Below are positions 53,649-63,531 of a DNA stretch of 64,000 bases, one piece after another. The stretch lies in contig NZ_JZJL01000005.1 of NCBI RefSeq assembly GCF_000971335.1, positions 62,001-126,000 of the forward strand, read 5' to 3'. Below the pieces are notes generated by a model. That model was not told the origin of the DNA, did not search any database, and worked only from the letters and a program-made list of their open reading frames with translations. Both the position numbers and the translations under genes were made by a program. Source of the stretch: Chromobacterium vaccinii (GTDB taxonomy: Bacteria > Pseudomonadota > Gammaproteobacteria > Burkholderiales > Chromobacteriaceae). How positions within the stretch are numbered: the first letter of the stretch is position 1; each line of letters starts with the position of its first letter.

Positions 53649-53886
53649 TTAACATTGTCGCCGATGCCAAGATTCCCGTCTCACATCGGGGAATTTGCCT
53701 GCAAGCTCTTGCGAGCGGCGGATGGGCGCGGGCGCTGCGCCTGGCTTGTACGCCGTTCGACTTCTGGACTCGATTGAGCCCGAAGCAGGAGCCGCCAAGT
53801 CCGCTTCTCGATGACTGCATGCGTCCGCGTGAGCAGCTTCAGGGGGCTTGATGGTCCCCGCTTTCGCGGCTGGAATGCACTGAAAT

Positions 53887-55011
53887 ATGCGGATATTGAC
53901 GGTTGTTGCGATGGCGGCGGGCTTGGCCGGCTGCAGGGGGACGGAGCCAGCGCCGGAGGCGGACAAGCCGCCCGAAGTGGGGGTGGTGAAGCTGGAGACG
54001 AAAGACGTGGCGATACGGGCCGAATTGGCTGGCCGCACCGTCGCCTACCGCAGCGCCGAAGTCAGGCCGCAGGTGAACGGCATCGTGCTGAAACGGCATT
54101 TCACCGAGGGCAGCCTGGTCAAGGCCGGCGACCTGCTGTACCAGATCGATCCGGCCGGCTATCAGGCGGCTTTGCAGCAAGCGGAGGCGACATTGGCCTC
54201 CGCCCGCGCCGCGTTGGGCAGCCTGAAGGGACGCGCCGAACGCTATGCCGAATTGGCCAAGATAGACGGGGTCAGCCGCCAGGAGCGCGAGGAGGCGGAC
54301 GCCGATTACCGCAAGGGCCTGGCGGCGGTAAAAGCCGGCGAGGCGGCGGTGGCGGCGGCCAGGGTGGACCTATCCCGCACCCGCGTGCTGGCGCCGATTT
54401 CCGGCCGCATCGGCCGCTCCGCCATCAGCGAGGGCGCGCTGGTCACGGCAGGCCAGAGCGCGGCGCTGGCCACCATCCAGCAGCTGGACCCGATGTATGT
54501 CGACATCGTCCAGTCCAGCCAGGATCTGCTGGCCTTCAAGCGCCGGCAGGCCGAAGGCGAGCTTGAGCCAGCCGGCGCCGCCGCCAGGCTCAAGCTGGAG
54601 GACGGCGCGCCATACCGGCATGCCGGCAAGCTGCGCTTCACCGAATTGAATGTGGACCGCGTCTCCGGCGCGGTGACCTTGCGCGCCGAATTCCCCAATC
54701 CCGAAGGCCTGCTGCTGCCCGGAATGTATGTGCGCGCCGAGCTGGAGCAGGGCGTGCGCCGCCAGGCGGTATTGGCGCCGCAGCAAGGCGTGGCGCGCGA
54801 TGACAAGGGCCGCGCCACCGCGCTGGTGCTGGGCGCCGGCGGCAAGGTGGAACAGCGGATATTGACGACCGAGGGCACCCACGGCGCTTACTGGCTGGTG
54901 ACGACGGGGCTGAAAGCCGACGACAGGCTGATCGTCGACGGCCTGCAGCGCGCCCGCCCGGGAGAGGCGGCGACGCCGGTGGCCTTGCCGGCCCAGGCCG
55001 GAAGGGGCTGA
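53887..55011 (+). CDS. RND efflux periplasmic adaptor (AcrA family)
   Basis: 374 residues. Lipoprotein signal MRILTVVAMAAGLAGCRG with lipobox LAGC. Adaptor architecture: lipoyl halves (VRPQVNGIVLKRHFTEGSLVKAGDLLYQID; VLAPISGRIGRSAISEGALVTAG), alpha-hairpin between them, then beta-barrel and membrane-proximal parts. Bridges the RND pump and outer membrane factor encoded next. Ribosome binding site is weak. No adjacent TetR repressor gene is seen. Confidence 0.9.
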   Translation: MRILTVVAMAAGLAGCRGTEPAPEADKPPEVGVVKLETKDVAIRAELAGRTVAYRSAEVRPQVNGIVLKRHFTEGSLVKAGDLLYQIDPAGYQAALQQAEATLASARAALGSLKGRAERYAELAKIDGVSRQEREEADADYRKGLAAVKAGEAAVAAARVDLSRTRVLAPISGRIGRSAISEGALVTAGQSAALATIQQLDPMYVDIVQSSQDLLAFKRRQAEGELEPAGAAARLKLEDGAPYRHAGKLRFTELNVDRVSGAVTLRAEFPNPEGLLLPGMYVRAELEQGVRRQAVLAPQQGVARDDKGRATALVLGAGGKVEQRILTTEGTHGAYWLVTTGLKADDRLIVDGLQRARPGEAATPVALPAQAGRG

Positions 55012-55014
55012 GCG

Positions 55015-58000
55015 ATGCTGGCGCGTTTCTTCATAGACCGCCCGGTGTTCGCCTGGGTGCTGGCCATCGTCATCATGCTGGCCGGCCTGTTCGCCTTGCG
55101 CGCGCTGCCGGTGTCGCAATATCCGGACATCGCCCCGCCGACGGTGATGGTCAGCGCCAGCTACCCCGGCGCGTCCGCCCAGGTGGTGGAGACCAGCGTG
55201 ATCCAGGTGCTGGAGCAGGAGTTGAAGGGCCTGGACAATCTGATGTATTTCAGTTCCACCAGCTCCTCGTCCGGCCAGGCCGAGATCATGCTCACCTTCC
55301 GCCAGGGCGCCAACGCCGACACCGCTCAGGTGCAGGTGCAGAACAAGGTCAGCCAGATGCTGGCGCGGCTGCCGCAGCAGGTGCAGCAGAACGGCTTGTC
55401 GGTGCAGAAGATGCAGGGCGACTTCCTGCTGATCGCTTCCTTTTACGATGTCAGCGGTCAGCGCGGCGATACCGATATCGCCGACTGGCTGGCCAGCAAT
55501 GTGCAGGACCCGCTGAGCCGGGTGGACGGCGTCGGCTCGGTGCGGGCCTTCGGCGCGCCGTACGCGATGCGCGTGTGGCTGGACCCGCACAAGCTCAACA
55601 GCTACGGTCTGATCCCATCAGACGTCAGCGCCGCCATCTCCAAGCAGAACACCGAAGTGTCGGTCGGCGAGCTGGGCGCCTTGCCGTCGCCGCCGGGCCA
55701 GCAGCTGAACGCGATGGTCACCGCCTGGTCGCGGCTGTCCACGCCGGAGCAGTTCCGCGGCATCGTGCTCAAGGCGCTGCCGGACGGCGGCGCGGTGCGG
55801 CTGGGCGACGTGGCGCGGGTAGAGCTGGGGCAGGAGGATTACAGCAGCAGCTCGCGGCTGAACGGCCATCCGGCCTCTGGCCTGGCGGTGATGCTGGCGC
55901 CGGGCGCCAACGCGTTGGCCACCGCTGAGGCGGTGAAGGCGCGCGTCGTCGAGCTGGAGCGCAACTTCCCGCCAGGCATCCGCGTCGCCTATCCGGAGGA
56001 CACCACCCACTTTGTCCGGCTGTCGATACGCGCGGTGATGGAGACGCTGCTGGAGGCGGTGGCGCTGGTGGTGCTGGTGATGTATGTGTTCCTGCGCAAC
56101 TGGCGCGCGACGCTGATTCCGGCGCTGACGGTGCCGGTGGTGCTGCTGGGCACCTTCGGCGTGCTGGCGGCGGCCGGCTTCGGCATCAACACGCTGACGC
56201 TGTTCGGCATGGTGCTGGCCATCGGCCTGCTGGTGGACGACGCCATCGTGGTGGTGGAAAACGTCGAGCGGGTGATGAGCGAGGAGGGGCTGGACGCGCG
56301 CGCGGCCACCGTCCGCTCGATGGGCGAGATCGGCGGCGCGCTGGTCGGCATCGGCCTGGTGCTGGGCGCGGTGTTCCTGCCGATGGCTTTCTTCGGCGGC
56401 TCGGTCGGCGTCATCTATCGCCAGTTCTCGATCACTATCGTCGCGGCGATGGCCTTGTCGGTGCTGACCGCGCTGACCTTGACGCCGGCCTTGTGCGCGA
56501 CGCTGCTGCGGCCGCATGCGCCGTCCGAGCGCGGCCCGCTGGCGGCGTTCGAGCGCCGCTTCAATCATTTGCAGTCCGCCTACGCCGGCCGCTGGCTGCC
56601 GGCCTGGCTGCGTCGCCCTTTGCGCGGTGGTTTGGTCTACCTGGCGCTGGCGGCCGGCCTGGCGGCGGTGTATCCACGGCTGCCGACGGCCTTCATTCCG
56701 GATGAAGACCAGGGCACGGTGATGGCGCAGTTCACGCTGCCCGCCGGCGCCACCCATGAGCGCGCGGACAAGGTGGCGCGAGCGGTGGAAAAGCATTTTC
56801 TGGAGACCGAGAAGGCTAATGTCGAGTCGGTGTACATGCTGTCCGGCTTCAGCTTCGGCGGCTCCGGCCAGAATGCCGGCATGGCCTTCGTCGCGTTGAA
56901 GGACTGGTCGAAACGGCGCGGGGCGGAGAACAGCGCCCAGGCGATAGCCGACCGCGCCACCGCCGCGCTGGCCTCGCAGCGGGACGCCGAGGTGTTCGGC
57001 ATGGTGCTGCCGCCTATCGGCGGGCTGGGCCAGACCAATGGTTTCGAATTCTGGCTGCAGGACGCGTCGGGCCAGGGCCGCGAGCATCTCGCCAAAGCGC
57101 GCGACCAGCTGCTGAAGACGGCCCAGGGCGACGATAGGCTGAGCGCGGTGCGCTCCGGCGCAGCCGACGACAAGCCGCAATTGCGGCTGGATGTGGACCA
57201 GAGCAAGGCCGTGGCGCTGGGGCTGGACCCGGCCAATGTCGCCGACACGCTGGGCGCCGCCTGGGGCGGGCGCTATATCAATGATTTCATCGACCGCGGC
57301 CGGGTGAAGAAGGTGATGATGCAGGCCGACGCGCCGTATCGTTCCAAGCCCGAGGATCTGGGCCTGTGGTTCGTCCGCGGCGCTGACGGCACGATGACGC
57401 CGTTTTCTGCCTTCGCCCGCGCGCGCTGGGAATATGGCCCGGCGCAGCTGAACCGCTACAACGGTTTGCCGGCGCTGCCCTTGTCGGGCTCGGCCGCCGC
57501 CGGCGTCAGTTCCGGCGAGGCGATGAAGGCGGTGGAGGCGATAGCCGGCAAGCTGCCGGGCACGCAGTACGAGTGGAGCGGCCTGTCTTATCAGGATCGG
57601 CTGTCCAGCGGCCAGACGCCGCTGCTGTACGCGGTGTCGATATTGTTCGTCTTCCTGTGCCTGGCGGCGCTGTACGAAAGCTGGCTGGTGCCGTGCGCCG
57701 CCATGACGGCGATTCCGCTGGGCGTGCTGGGCGCGGTGCTGGCGGTGATGGCTCGCGGCCTGTCCAACGACATCTATTTCCAGGTGGGTTTGCTGACGAC
57801 GATGGGCCTGTCGGCCAAGAACGCCATCCTGATCATCGAGTTCGCCGAGGCGGCGATCCGGCGCGGCGACGATGCGCTGAGCGCGGCGCTGGCCGCCGCC
57901 CGCCAGCGGCTGCGGCCTATCCTGATGACTTCGCTGGCCTTCGGCGTCGGCGTTGCGCCGCTGGTCTGGGCCGGCGGGCCGGGGGCCGGCAGCCAGAACG

Positions 58001-58143
58001 CGATAGGCGCGGCGGTGCTGGGCGGCGTGGTGTCGGCCACGCTGCTGACGCTGTTCTTCGTGCCGCTGGCGCATCTGCTGATACGCGGCCTGGCCGGCCG
58101 CGTCGCGCAGCGGCGTTTGAAACTGGCGGAGGCGCGCGGATGA
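55015..58143 (+). CDS. RND multidrug efflux pump (HAE1/AcrB family)
   Basis: 1042 residues, twelve helices, two large periplasmic loops. MLARFFIDRPVFAWVLAIVIMLAGLFALRALPVSQYPDIAPP at the start, GLLVDDAIVVVENVERVM with the proton-relay Asp pair, FIPDEDQG at the second half, and GLSAKNAILIIEFAE near the end are HAE1 markers. Proton-driven inner membrane pump. Starts 3 bases after the adaptor stop. Confidence 0.94.
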   Translation: MLARFFIDRPVFAWVLAIVIMLAGLFALRALPVSQYPDIAPPTVMVSASYPGASAQVVETSVIQVLEQELKGLDNLMYFSSTSSSSGQAEIMLTFRQGANADTAQVQVQNKVSQMLARLPQQVQQNGLSVQKMQGDFLLIASFYDVSGQRGDTDIADWLASNVQDPLSRVDGVGSVRAFGAPYAMRVWLDPHKLNSYGLIPSDVSAAISKQNTEVSVGELGALPSPPGQQLNAMVTAWSRLSTPEQFRGIVLKALPDGGAVRLGDVARVELGQEDYSSSSRLNGHPASGLAVMLAPGANALATAEAVKARVVELERNFPPGIRVAYPEDTTHFVRLSIRAVMETLLEAVALVVLVMYVFLRNWRATLIPALTVPVVLLGTFGVLAAAGFGINTLTLFGMVLAIGLLVDDAIVVVENVERVMSEEGLDARAATVRSMGEIGGALVGIGLVLGAVFLPMAFFGGSVGVIYRQFSITIVAAMALSVLTALTLTPALCATLLRPHAPSERGPLAAFERRFNHLQSAYAGRWLPAWLRRPLRGGLVYLALAAGLAAVYPRLPTAFIPDEDQGTVMAQFTLPAGATHERADKVARAVEKHFLETEKANVESVYMLSGFSFGGSGQNAGMAFVALKDWSKRRGAENSAQAIADRATAALASQRDAEVFGMVLPPIGGLGQTNGFEFWLQDASGQGREHLAKARDQLLKTAQGDDRLSAVRSGAADDKPQLRLDVDQSKAVALGLDPANVADTLGAAWGGRYINDFIDRGRVKKVMMQADAPYRSKPEDLGLWFVRGADGTMTPFSAFARARWEYGPAQLNRYNGLPALPLSGSAAAGVSSGEAMKAVEAIAGKLPGTQYEWSGLSYQDRLSSGQTPLLYAVSILFVFLCLAALYESWLVPCAAMTAIPLGVLGAVLAVMARGLSNDIYFQVGLLTTMGLSAKNAILIIEFAEAAIRRGDDALSAALAAARQRLRPILMTSLAFGVGVAPLVWAGGPGAGSQNAIGAAVLGGVVSATLLTLFFVPLAHLLIRGLAGRVAQRRLKLAEARG

Positions 58144-59519
58144 AACCAATCCCCATTTTGCTGGTTTGCGTAGGCCTGGCCGCTTGCGCCGCGCCGCAGC
58201 CGGATTACCGGCGGCCCGCCGCGCCGGTGCCGGCGCATTGGCCGGCGGCGGACGCGGAAAGCGGACAGGCCGATGTGGCCTGGCGGCGCTTCTTCGTCGA
58301 CGAGGGCCTGCGCGAAACCATCGCCCAGGCGCTGGCGAATAACCGCGATTTGCGCGCAGCGGTCGCCAATGTGCAGGCGGCGCGGGCGCAGTATCGGGTG
58401 CAGGACGCGGCGCGGCTGCCGACCGTGCAGCTGCAGGGCAACGCCAACCGCCAGCTCACTCGCGGCGGCGATCCGTCGCTGGCGGCTGACAGCCGCGGCG
58501 TCAGCGCAGGGTTAGGTGTCAGCGCGTTCGAGCTGGACCTGTTCGGCCGCGTGAAGAGCTTGAGCGACGCGCAGTGGCGACGCTATCTGGCCAGCGAAGC
58601 CGGCGCGCAGGCGGCGCGGGTCAGCCTGATCTCGGAAACCGCCAATGCTTATTTGACCTTGGCCGCCGACCGCAGCCAGTTGGCCGCGGCGCGGGCGACG
58701 CTGCAAAGCGCCGAGCGCTCGCTGGCGCTGACGCGCGAGCGGCTGCGCCTGGGCGCGGCTTCGGCGCTGGACGTCAGCGCGATGAATACCGTGGCGCAGC
58801 AGGCGCGGGCCGATGTCGCCCGTTACCAGGGGCTGGCGGAACGGGACAGGCTGGCGTTGCAATTGCTGGTCGGCGCGGAGCTTGGCGAGGCGAGGCTGCC
58901 GGCGGCGCTGGAGGACAAGCCTTACACGCTGGCGGCGCTGCCGGTGGACGCGCCGGCCGATGCCTTGCTGCGCCGGCCGGACGTCCGCCAGGCGGAAAAC
59001 CTGCTGCGGGCCGCCCATGCGGATGTAGACGCCGCGCGGGCGGGGCTGTGGCCCAGGCTGGGACTCAGCGCCAGCTCAGGACTCAGCGGCGTGACGCTGG
59101 CCGGTCTGCTGAACGCGCCTGCGCGGGCCTTGAGCCTGGCGCTGGACGCCAGTTTGCCATTATTGGATGGCGGAGCGGCCAAGGCCGGCGCGGACCAGGC
59201 GGAGGCGCAGCGGCTGGCGGCGCTGGCCGCTTACGAGAAAGCCCTGCAGAGCGGGTTTCGCGAAGTGGCCGACGCCTTGAGCCAGCGCCAGGCGCTGGCG
59301 GAGGAGAGGCAGGCGCGGCAGGCGACGCTCGCCAGCGCGGAAGCGTCGCTGCGGCTGGCGGAAGCGCGCTATCGGCAAGGGCTGGACGGCTATCTGAGCC
59401 TGCTGGAGGCTCAACGGACGGCGCAAGCGGCGCGCCAGCAGTGGATCAGCGCCAGCCTGGCCGAGGGGGAGAACATGGCGGCGTTGTATCGCGCGCTGGG
59501 CGGTGGTCTGGAGGGATAG
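58140..59519 (+). CDS. Outer membrane efflux lipoprotein (OprM/NodT family)
   Basis: 459 residues. Lipoprotein signal MKPIPILLVCVGLAACAAPQPDYRRP with lipobox LAAC. Two repeats typical of outer membrane factors (LRAAVANVQAARAQYRVQDAARLPTV; LRAAHADVDAARAGLWPRLGL), each followed by beta strands and long helices. It starts within the pump gene's stop (ATGA), so pump and channel are translationally coupled. Confidence 0.93.
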   Translation: MKPIPILLVCVGLAACAAPQPDYRRPAAPVPAHWPAADAESGQADVAWRRFFVDEGLRETIAQALANNRDLRAAVANVQAARAQYRVQDAARLPTVQLQGNANRQLTRGGDPSLAADSRGVSAGLGVSAFELDLFGRVKSLSDAQWRRYLASEAGAQAARVSLISETANAYLTLAADRSQLAAARATLQSAERSLALTRERLRLGAASALDVSAMNTVAQQARADVARYQGLAERDRLALQLLVGAELGEARLPAALEDKPYTLAALPVDAPADALLRRPDVRQAENLLRAAHADVDAARAGLWPRLGLSASSGLSGVTLAGLLNAPARALSLALDASLPLLDGGAAKAGADQAEAQRLAALAAYEKALQSGFREVADALSQRQALAEERQARQATLASAEASLRLAEARYRQGLDGYLSLLEAQRTAQAARQQWISASLAEGENMAALYRALGGGLEG

Positions 59520-59540
59520 CGCGGGTGAGAGGCCGGGCCG

Positions 59541-59996
59541 TCAGTTCTGGATGTCCAGCCGCGGCAGTTGCTCGCCGGCCATCTGGTTTTCCGGGAAGTA
59601 GGGGAAGATCAGTTCTATCCTGACGCCGTCCGGATCGTCGATGAACAACTGGTGCTCGCCCAGCTCCGGCACCACGCGCTCGTGGAAGTTTTGCCCCAGC
59701 GACAGCAGCCGCATTTGCATGTCCATCAGATTTTGCCCGCGCAGCGCGATGTGGTCGACGCGGCCGGAGCCGGCCCTGGCTGCGCGGCCGCCCAGATATG
59801 CTTCCAGTTCGGCATTGTCCGCGCTTGCCGCCACCAAGTGCAGCACCGGCCTGCCGCCGGCGTACAACCATTTCCCGGCAAAGCGGAAACCCGGGCGCGG
59901 GCCGTCGCTCAGGCCCAGCACCCGCTGATAGAAGGCCGCGCTGGTTTCCAGGTTGGCGGCGCGTATCGTGAAATGGTCGATTCCCTGGATGTTCAT
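59541..59996 (-). CDS. VOC (glyoxalase/bleomycin resistance) family protein
   Basis: 151 residues. Starts MNIQGIDHFTIRAANLETSAAFYQRVLGLSDG behind AGGAGGGATCGCG. Two betaalphabetabetabeta modules are seen, with His8 (GIDHFTI), a Glu (AELEAYLGG), DHIALRG, and a Glu in DPDGVRIELIFP; these are positions for metal ligands. It could be a glyoxalase-like, dioxygenase-like or resistance protein; specificity unknown. Confidence 0.85.
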   Translation of the reverse strand: MNIQGIDHFTIRAANLETSAAFYQRVLGLSDGPRPGFRFAGKWLYAGGRPVLHLVAASADNAELEAYLGGRAARAGSGRVDHIALRGQNLMDMQMRLLSLGQNFHERVVPELGEHQLFIDDPDGVRIELIFPYFPENQMAGEQLPRLDIQN

Positions 59997-60034
59997 CGCG
60001 ATCCCTCCTGCGCCGCCGGGGCGGCGCGATAAAG

Positions 60035-60688
60035 TCACAGCCGGGTGATGACGGCGTCGGCCGGCAAGCGGGACTTTGGCAACTTGGCGTTGAAGTCTTT
60101 GTCCGAGCGGCGGCCCAGCGCGACGATCACCGAGGCGACCAGTCCCTTCTCCCGCAATCCCAATTCCTCGCTCAGCGCTCGCTGGTCGAAGCCTTCTATC
60201 GGGCAGGCGTCGATTTCTAGCGCCGATGCGCCCAGCAGAAGGGTGCCGACGGCCAGGTAAACCTGCTTTTCCAGCCAATGCGAGGCGTCGCGCAGTTCGA
60301 AGCGATGCATGTCGGCGAAGAGCGAGCGTGTCTTGAGCTGGCCTGCGCGGGCTTCGGCGCCGGCGAAGCGGCCGTCGCGCTCTTCCTGGTCCAGCAGCGT
60401 CTGCAGGTAGGCATCGTCCAGCGCGATGCGGGTGCAGAATACCACCACGTGGGAGGCGTTGAGCACCTTGGCCTGGTTGAAGGCATAGCCGTCGGCGGTG
60501 GCCTTGGCGACGCGGGCCTTGCCTTCTTCGCTGCCGGCGATGAAGAAATGCCAGGGCTGGGAGTTGGTGGACGAGGGGCTGTGGCGCAGCAGCGTTTCGA
60601 TCTGCTCCAACTGATCCGGGCTCAGCGTGAAGTCGGGATCGAAGGCTTTGGTGGTGTAGCGGGTTTTGGCGTAGTGGGCGATGTTCAT
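60035..60688 (-). CDS. Nitroreductase, NfsB family
   Basis: 217 residues, family length. FMN-dependent, NAD(P)H-using: AKTRYTTKAFDP, LRHSPSSTNSQPWHFFIAG (FMN phosphate site), VGTLLLGASALEIDACPIEGFD and VASVIVALGRRSDKDF. Reduces nitroaromatics, quinones or dihydropteridine. It lies 38 bases upstream of the VOC gene in the same direction, so the two may share a transcript. Confidence 0.92.
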   Translation of the reverse strand: MNIAHYAKTRYTTKAFDPDFTLSPDQLEQIETLLRHSPSSTNSQPWHFFIAGSEEGKARVAKATADGYAFNQAKVLNASHVVVFCTRIALDDAYLQTLLDQEERDGRFAGAEARAGQLKTRSLFADMHRFELRDASHWLEKQVYLAVGTLLLGASALEIDACPIEGFDQRALSEELGLREKGLVASVIVALGRRSDKDFNAKLPKSRLPADAVITRL

Positions 60689-60868
60689 GGTGTTTGCCTT
60701 GGGTGTCTGTGATCGGTTGGCCTCCGTTTTCGGTTCGCGCGGGATAGGAGGCCCAGTTAATGCATGATCCTTTGCAAACTGCGAGAGAAAAACTAGTTCT
60801 TACCAGAATCACTTACTTGGTTTTTTTGAAAATGGCCGAAAACGCGCCGGATCTTTCGGCTCACGGGC

Positions 60869-61651
60869 TCAAGCGGTCTGTCCGTCCAGCCATGCCTGGT
60901 CGAGCTCCCGCATTCGCTTGAACCACTGTTTCTTCATGTATTCCAGGTAGGCGGGCGGAGCCTTGGCGAAATCATTTTCATCCTGGTAGCAGCCGGGCAG
61001 CGGCGGTTCGAACAGCGAGCCGCCTTCGCGGCGCAGCAAGTCGCGTTGGGCGCCGGCGCTGCAGTCTGCTGGGAGGCGCAGGCCTTCCACCTCTCCTGTT
61101 TTCTGATCTCGGTTGCGCACGCCGTAGCGGTCGGCGCCGCGCAGGCCGAACTTGCCCTTGCCGGCGTGCAGGATCAGCTTGTACTCGTTGGGGCTGACGT
61201 CGCTGGTGCAGGTCTGGCGATAAGCCAGCGCCACCGCGCGCGCGCCGTCCCGGCCCAGTATAGGGAAGCTTACTGCCGGTAGGTCGAATTCCGCGCTGGC
61301 ATCGAACAGGCATTGATCCACGCCGTCATTCAGCGCCCACAGGCGTTTGGGGCGTCCCGCGTCCACGCGGTATTGCGCCGCGTACAGGCGCGACGATTCG
61401 GTTTCGTCGCTGGCTCGGTCCTCATGGGTTTCGCCCAGCACCAGCAGATTGTCGCCTGCGCTGTCCCGCCAGCTATAGGCCGCCACCAGCTTGCCCTTGA
61501 CCTCCACGCCCTTGGGAATGGTAGCCGCCCGGCTGACCGGGCCTGGCTTCGCCGGGACCTCGGCGGCAGGTTGCGCGCCGCCTTGTCCATGGCAGCCGGC
61601 CAAGGCCAATAGCAGGGCGGCAAGAGGGGGGCGGGCGGGAAAACGGCGCAT
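60869..61651 (-). CDS. Hypothetical lipoprotein (260 aa)
   Basis: Start ATG 61651 (MRRFPARPPLAALLLALAGCHGQ), lipobox LAGC, so exported and lipidated. The mature part is a single domain: VEVKGKLVAAYSWRDSAGDNLLVLGETHED, then a repeated beta pattern and four Cys (QCLFDAS, QTCTSD, ADCSAG, GCYQDE) that could form disulphides. The family has no role I can name. A longer frame to 61693 lacks a signal start. Confidence 0.72.
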   Translation of the reverse strand: MRRFPARPPLAALLLALAGCHGQGGAQPAAEVPAKPGPVSRAATIPKGVEVKGKLVAAYSWRDSAGDNLLVLGETHEDRASDETESSRLYAAQYRVDAGRPKRLWALNDGVDQCLFDASAEFDLPAVSFPILGRDGARAVALAYRQTCTSDVSPNEYKLILHAGKGKFGLRGADRYGVRNRDQKTGEVEGLRLPADCSAGAQRDLLRREGGSLFEPPLPGCYQDENDFAKAPPAYLEYMKKQWFKRMRELDQAWLDGQTA

Positions 61652-61977
61652 ATTCGAATCCGTAGGCAAACGAAAGGCCGGAATATTACGCAATCCGCGA
61701 AGACGGGAAAAGTCTGTTCTTTCAATGGATATGTCGGGAGCGAAAAACGGAGGCGGTTTATTTTATCGATATATATGTTCGTACATGGACGGTTGCCGAA
61801 TGAGCGAATTTATTGATGGATTCTGGTTTGGGGTTTGGTGATATGATTCGTTTTTCTTAAAACCTCCTAAAGCGTAATTTGTAGCTATATGAACAGTTTT
61901 ATTTCTGATTATATCGACTCGAATCTGCGCAGGCGGCAGAGGAAACGCCCCGCAGGCGGAAGACTGCCGGGTGGGCG
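61652..61977. other. Divergent intergenic region, AT-rich
   Basis: 326 bases between the lipoprotein gene and the LuxR-type gene, clearly richer in A+T than its surroundings, so likely the promoters of both. A 38-codon frame at 61725-61841 has no good ribosome binding site. No confident -10/-35 pair was assigned. Confidence 0.5.
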
Positions 61978-62844
61978 ATGACGGGCATCAATTTCCAAAG
62001 CGACAGGTTTTACGCGACCAACGCGTCATTCACCGCCACCGACGCGGTGATGGAATTCACCCGGCCGCTGCGCAGCCTGAAAATCGCTTATTTCACTTTC
62101 GATCGGCATTACGCTGATGGCTCCCGCATCGCCCTGACCAATTCTCCGGACTGGATCCAGCATTATTGGCGGCAGGAAATGTTCCAGCTGGCGGTGTTCG
62201 AAAAGGATTCGGACAATTTCACCGACGGCTACGTGTTCTGGAACTGGCTGAACCGCGAGCCCATTTATTCGGCGGCGGCGCTGTTCGGCATTGACAACGG
62301 CGTGACGCTGATCGAGCGCAGCGAGGGCTACTGCGACTTCTTCCACTTCGGCTCGGTTTACGACAACAGCGTCAACAATGACTATCTGGCCGGCAAGATG
62401 GCTTATCTGCATCAGTTCGTCTCGCTGTTCAAGTACAAGCTGCACGACGTGATCGAATCCGCCGGCCATGACCGGATCTACCTGCCGGAATCGGCCAAAG
62501 GCAAGCTGATCCTGGACAGCGACATCAACCACGACATGCTGGTTTCCGACTTCTACAGCCTGATGGACCGCCGCGATGTGTCGCGCATCTATCTGGGAGA
62601 CTCGGACCATAACGCCTACCTGACCAAGAAGGAAGTGGCGCTGATGCGCGAACTGGTGGGCGGGGCGTCCTGTGCCGAAGCGGCCGTTTCGCTGGACATC
62701 ACCAGCGACGCGGTCAACAAACACATCAAGAATATCAAGGAGCGGCTCAATTGCCGGTCGCTGTGCCAGCTGGGCTTTGTGATCGGCAAGCTGAGCGCGC
62801 GCAATATTTACCCCTTTTCCGTGGCGAGTGGTGCAAGCAAATGA
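61978..62844 (+). CDS. LuxR-family transcriptional regulator
   Basis: 288 residues. N-terminal domain of about 210 residues similar in length and pattern to autoinducer- or ligand-binding LuxR sensors (WIQHYWRQEMFQLAVFEKDS; LFGIDNGVTLIERSEG). C-terminal HTH: LTKKEVALMRELVGGASCAEAAVSLDITSDAVNKHIKNIKERLNC, the LuxR DNA-binding module. The residues that contact acyl-homoserine lactones are not clearly matched, so the ligand may differ. Translationally coupled (ATGA overlap) to the next gene. Confidence 0.85.
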   Translation: MTGINFQSDRFYATNASFTATDAVMEFTRPLRSLKIAYFTFDRHYADGSRIALTNSPDWIQHYWRQEMFQLAVFEKDSDNFTDGYVFWNWLNREPIYSAAALFGIDNGVTLIERSEGYCDFFHFGSVYDNSVNNDYLAGKMAYLHQFVSLFKYKLHDVIESAGHDRIYLPESAKGKLILDSDINHDMLVSDFYSLMDRRDVSRIYLGDSDHNAYLTKKEVALMRELVGGASCAEAAVSLDITSDAVNKHIKNIKERLNCRSLCQLGFVIGKLSARNIYPFSVASGASK

Positions 62845-63515
62845 AGATATGGCTGGACACGATAGACATTGACGCCATCCGCAAGGCCCAGGCCATGGGC
62901 GTGCTGTCCGGCGTGACGACCAATCCGTCGATCCTGGCGACGTCCAACCGGGATGTGGAGGCGGTGCTGGGCGAGATACTGGATGCCCAGAGCGGTCCGC
63001 TGGCGGTGCAGGTGGCGGCGCGCGGACTGGACGGCATGCTGGCGCAGGCTAGGCGCATCGCCGGCATCAGTCCCAGGATGGTTGTCAAGATTCCGGCGGC
63101 GGGGGATGGCTTCCGCGCGATGTCTATTCTCGAACGCGAGGGCATCTCCACGCTGGCGACCACCATTTTCGAGACCCGGCAGCTGGCGCTGGCGGCGCTG
63201 GCCGGCGCCAGCTACGCGGCGCCCTATGTGAACCGGATAGAGCTTTCCACCGGCAACGCCTTCGAGGTGCTGGAGCAGTCGCAGCGGCTGTTGGACGCTT
63301 ACGGCTACAAGACCGCCATCCTGGCGGCGGCGGTTAAAACGGTGGATCAGTTCCTGCGCTGCGCGCAAACCGGGGTGGCCGCGGCCACGCTGCCGGTGGA
63401 GGTGTTCCAGCAGCTCCACGCGTCCAGCGAGGACATCGAGCAAAGCCTGCGCAAGTTCGACGCGGCATGGCAGAGCAACGGGCTGACGCGGGACGCCGCG
63501 CTGTTCAAGGCGTGA
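62841..63515 (+). CDS. Transaldolase/fructose-6-phosphate aldolase-like protein
   Basis: 224 residues, short form typical of the FSA/TalC group. MKIWLDTIDIDAIRKAQAMGVLSGVTTNPSILA, Schiff-base Lys in MVVKIPAAGDGFRAM, and AAPYVNRIELSTGN. Such enzymes join or split dihydroxyacetone units with aldehydes or move them between sugars. Start ATG 62841 overlaps the regulator stop by four bases. Confidence 0.9.
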   Translation: MKIWLDTIDIDAIRKAQAMGVLSGVTTNPSILATSNRDVEAVLGEILDAQSGPLAVQVAARGLDGMLAQARRIAGISPRMVVKIPAAGDGFRAMSILEREGISTLATTIFETRQLALAALAGASYAAPYVNRIELSTGNAFEVLEQSQRLLDAYGYKTAILAAAVKTVDQFLRCAQTGVAAATLPVEVFQQLHASSEDIEQSLRKFDAAWQSNGLTRDAALFKA

Positions 63516-63531
63516 GAAGGCAAGAAAGCAA

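Noticed and set aside
60799-60817. Direct repeat CTTAC upstream of the nitroreductase gene
   Set aside because: Resembles sites of redox-sensing HxlR regulators, but no such regulator gene is in the window and the repeat is short.
61725-61841. 38-codon frame in the AT-rich divergent region
   Set aside because: No Shine-Dalgarno sequence and composition typical of promoter DNA.
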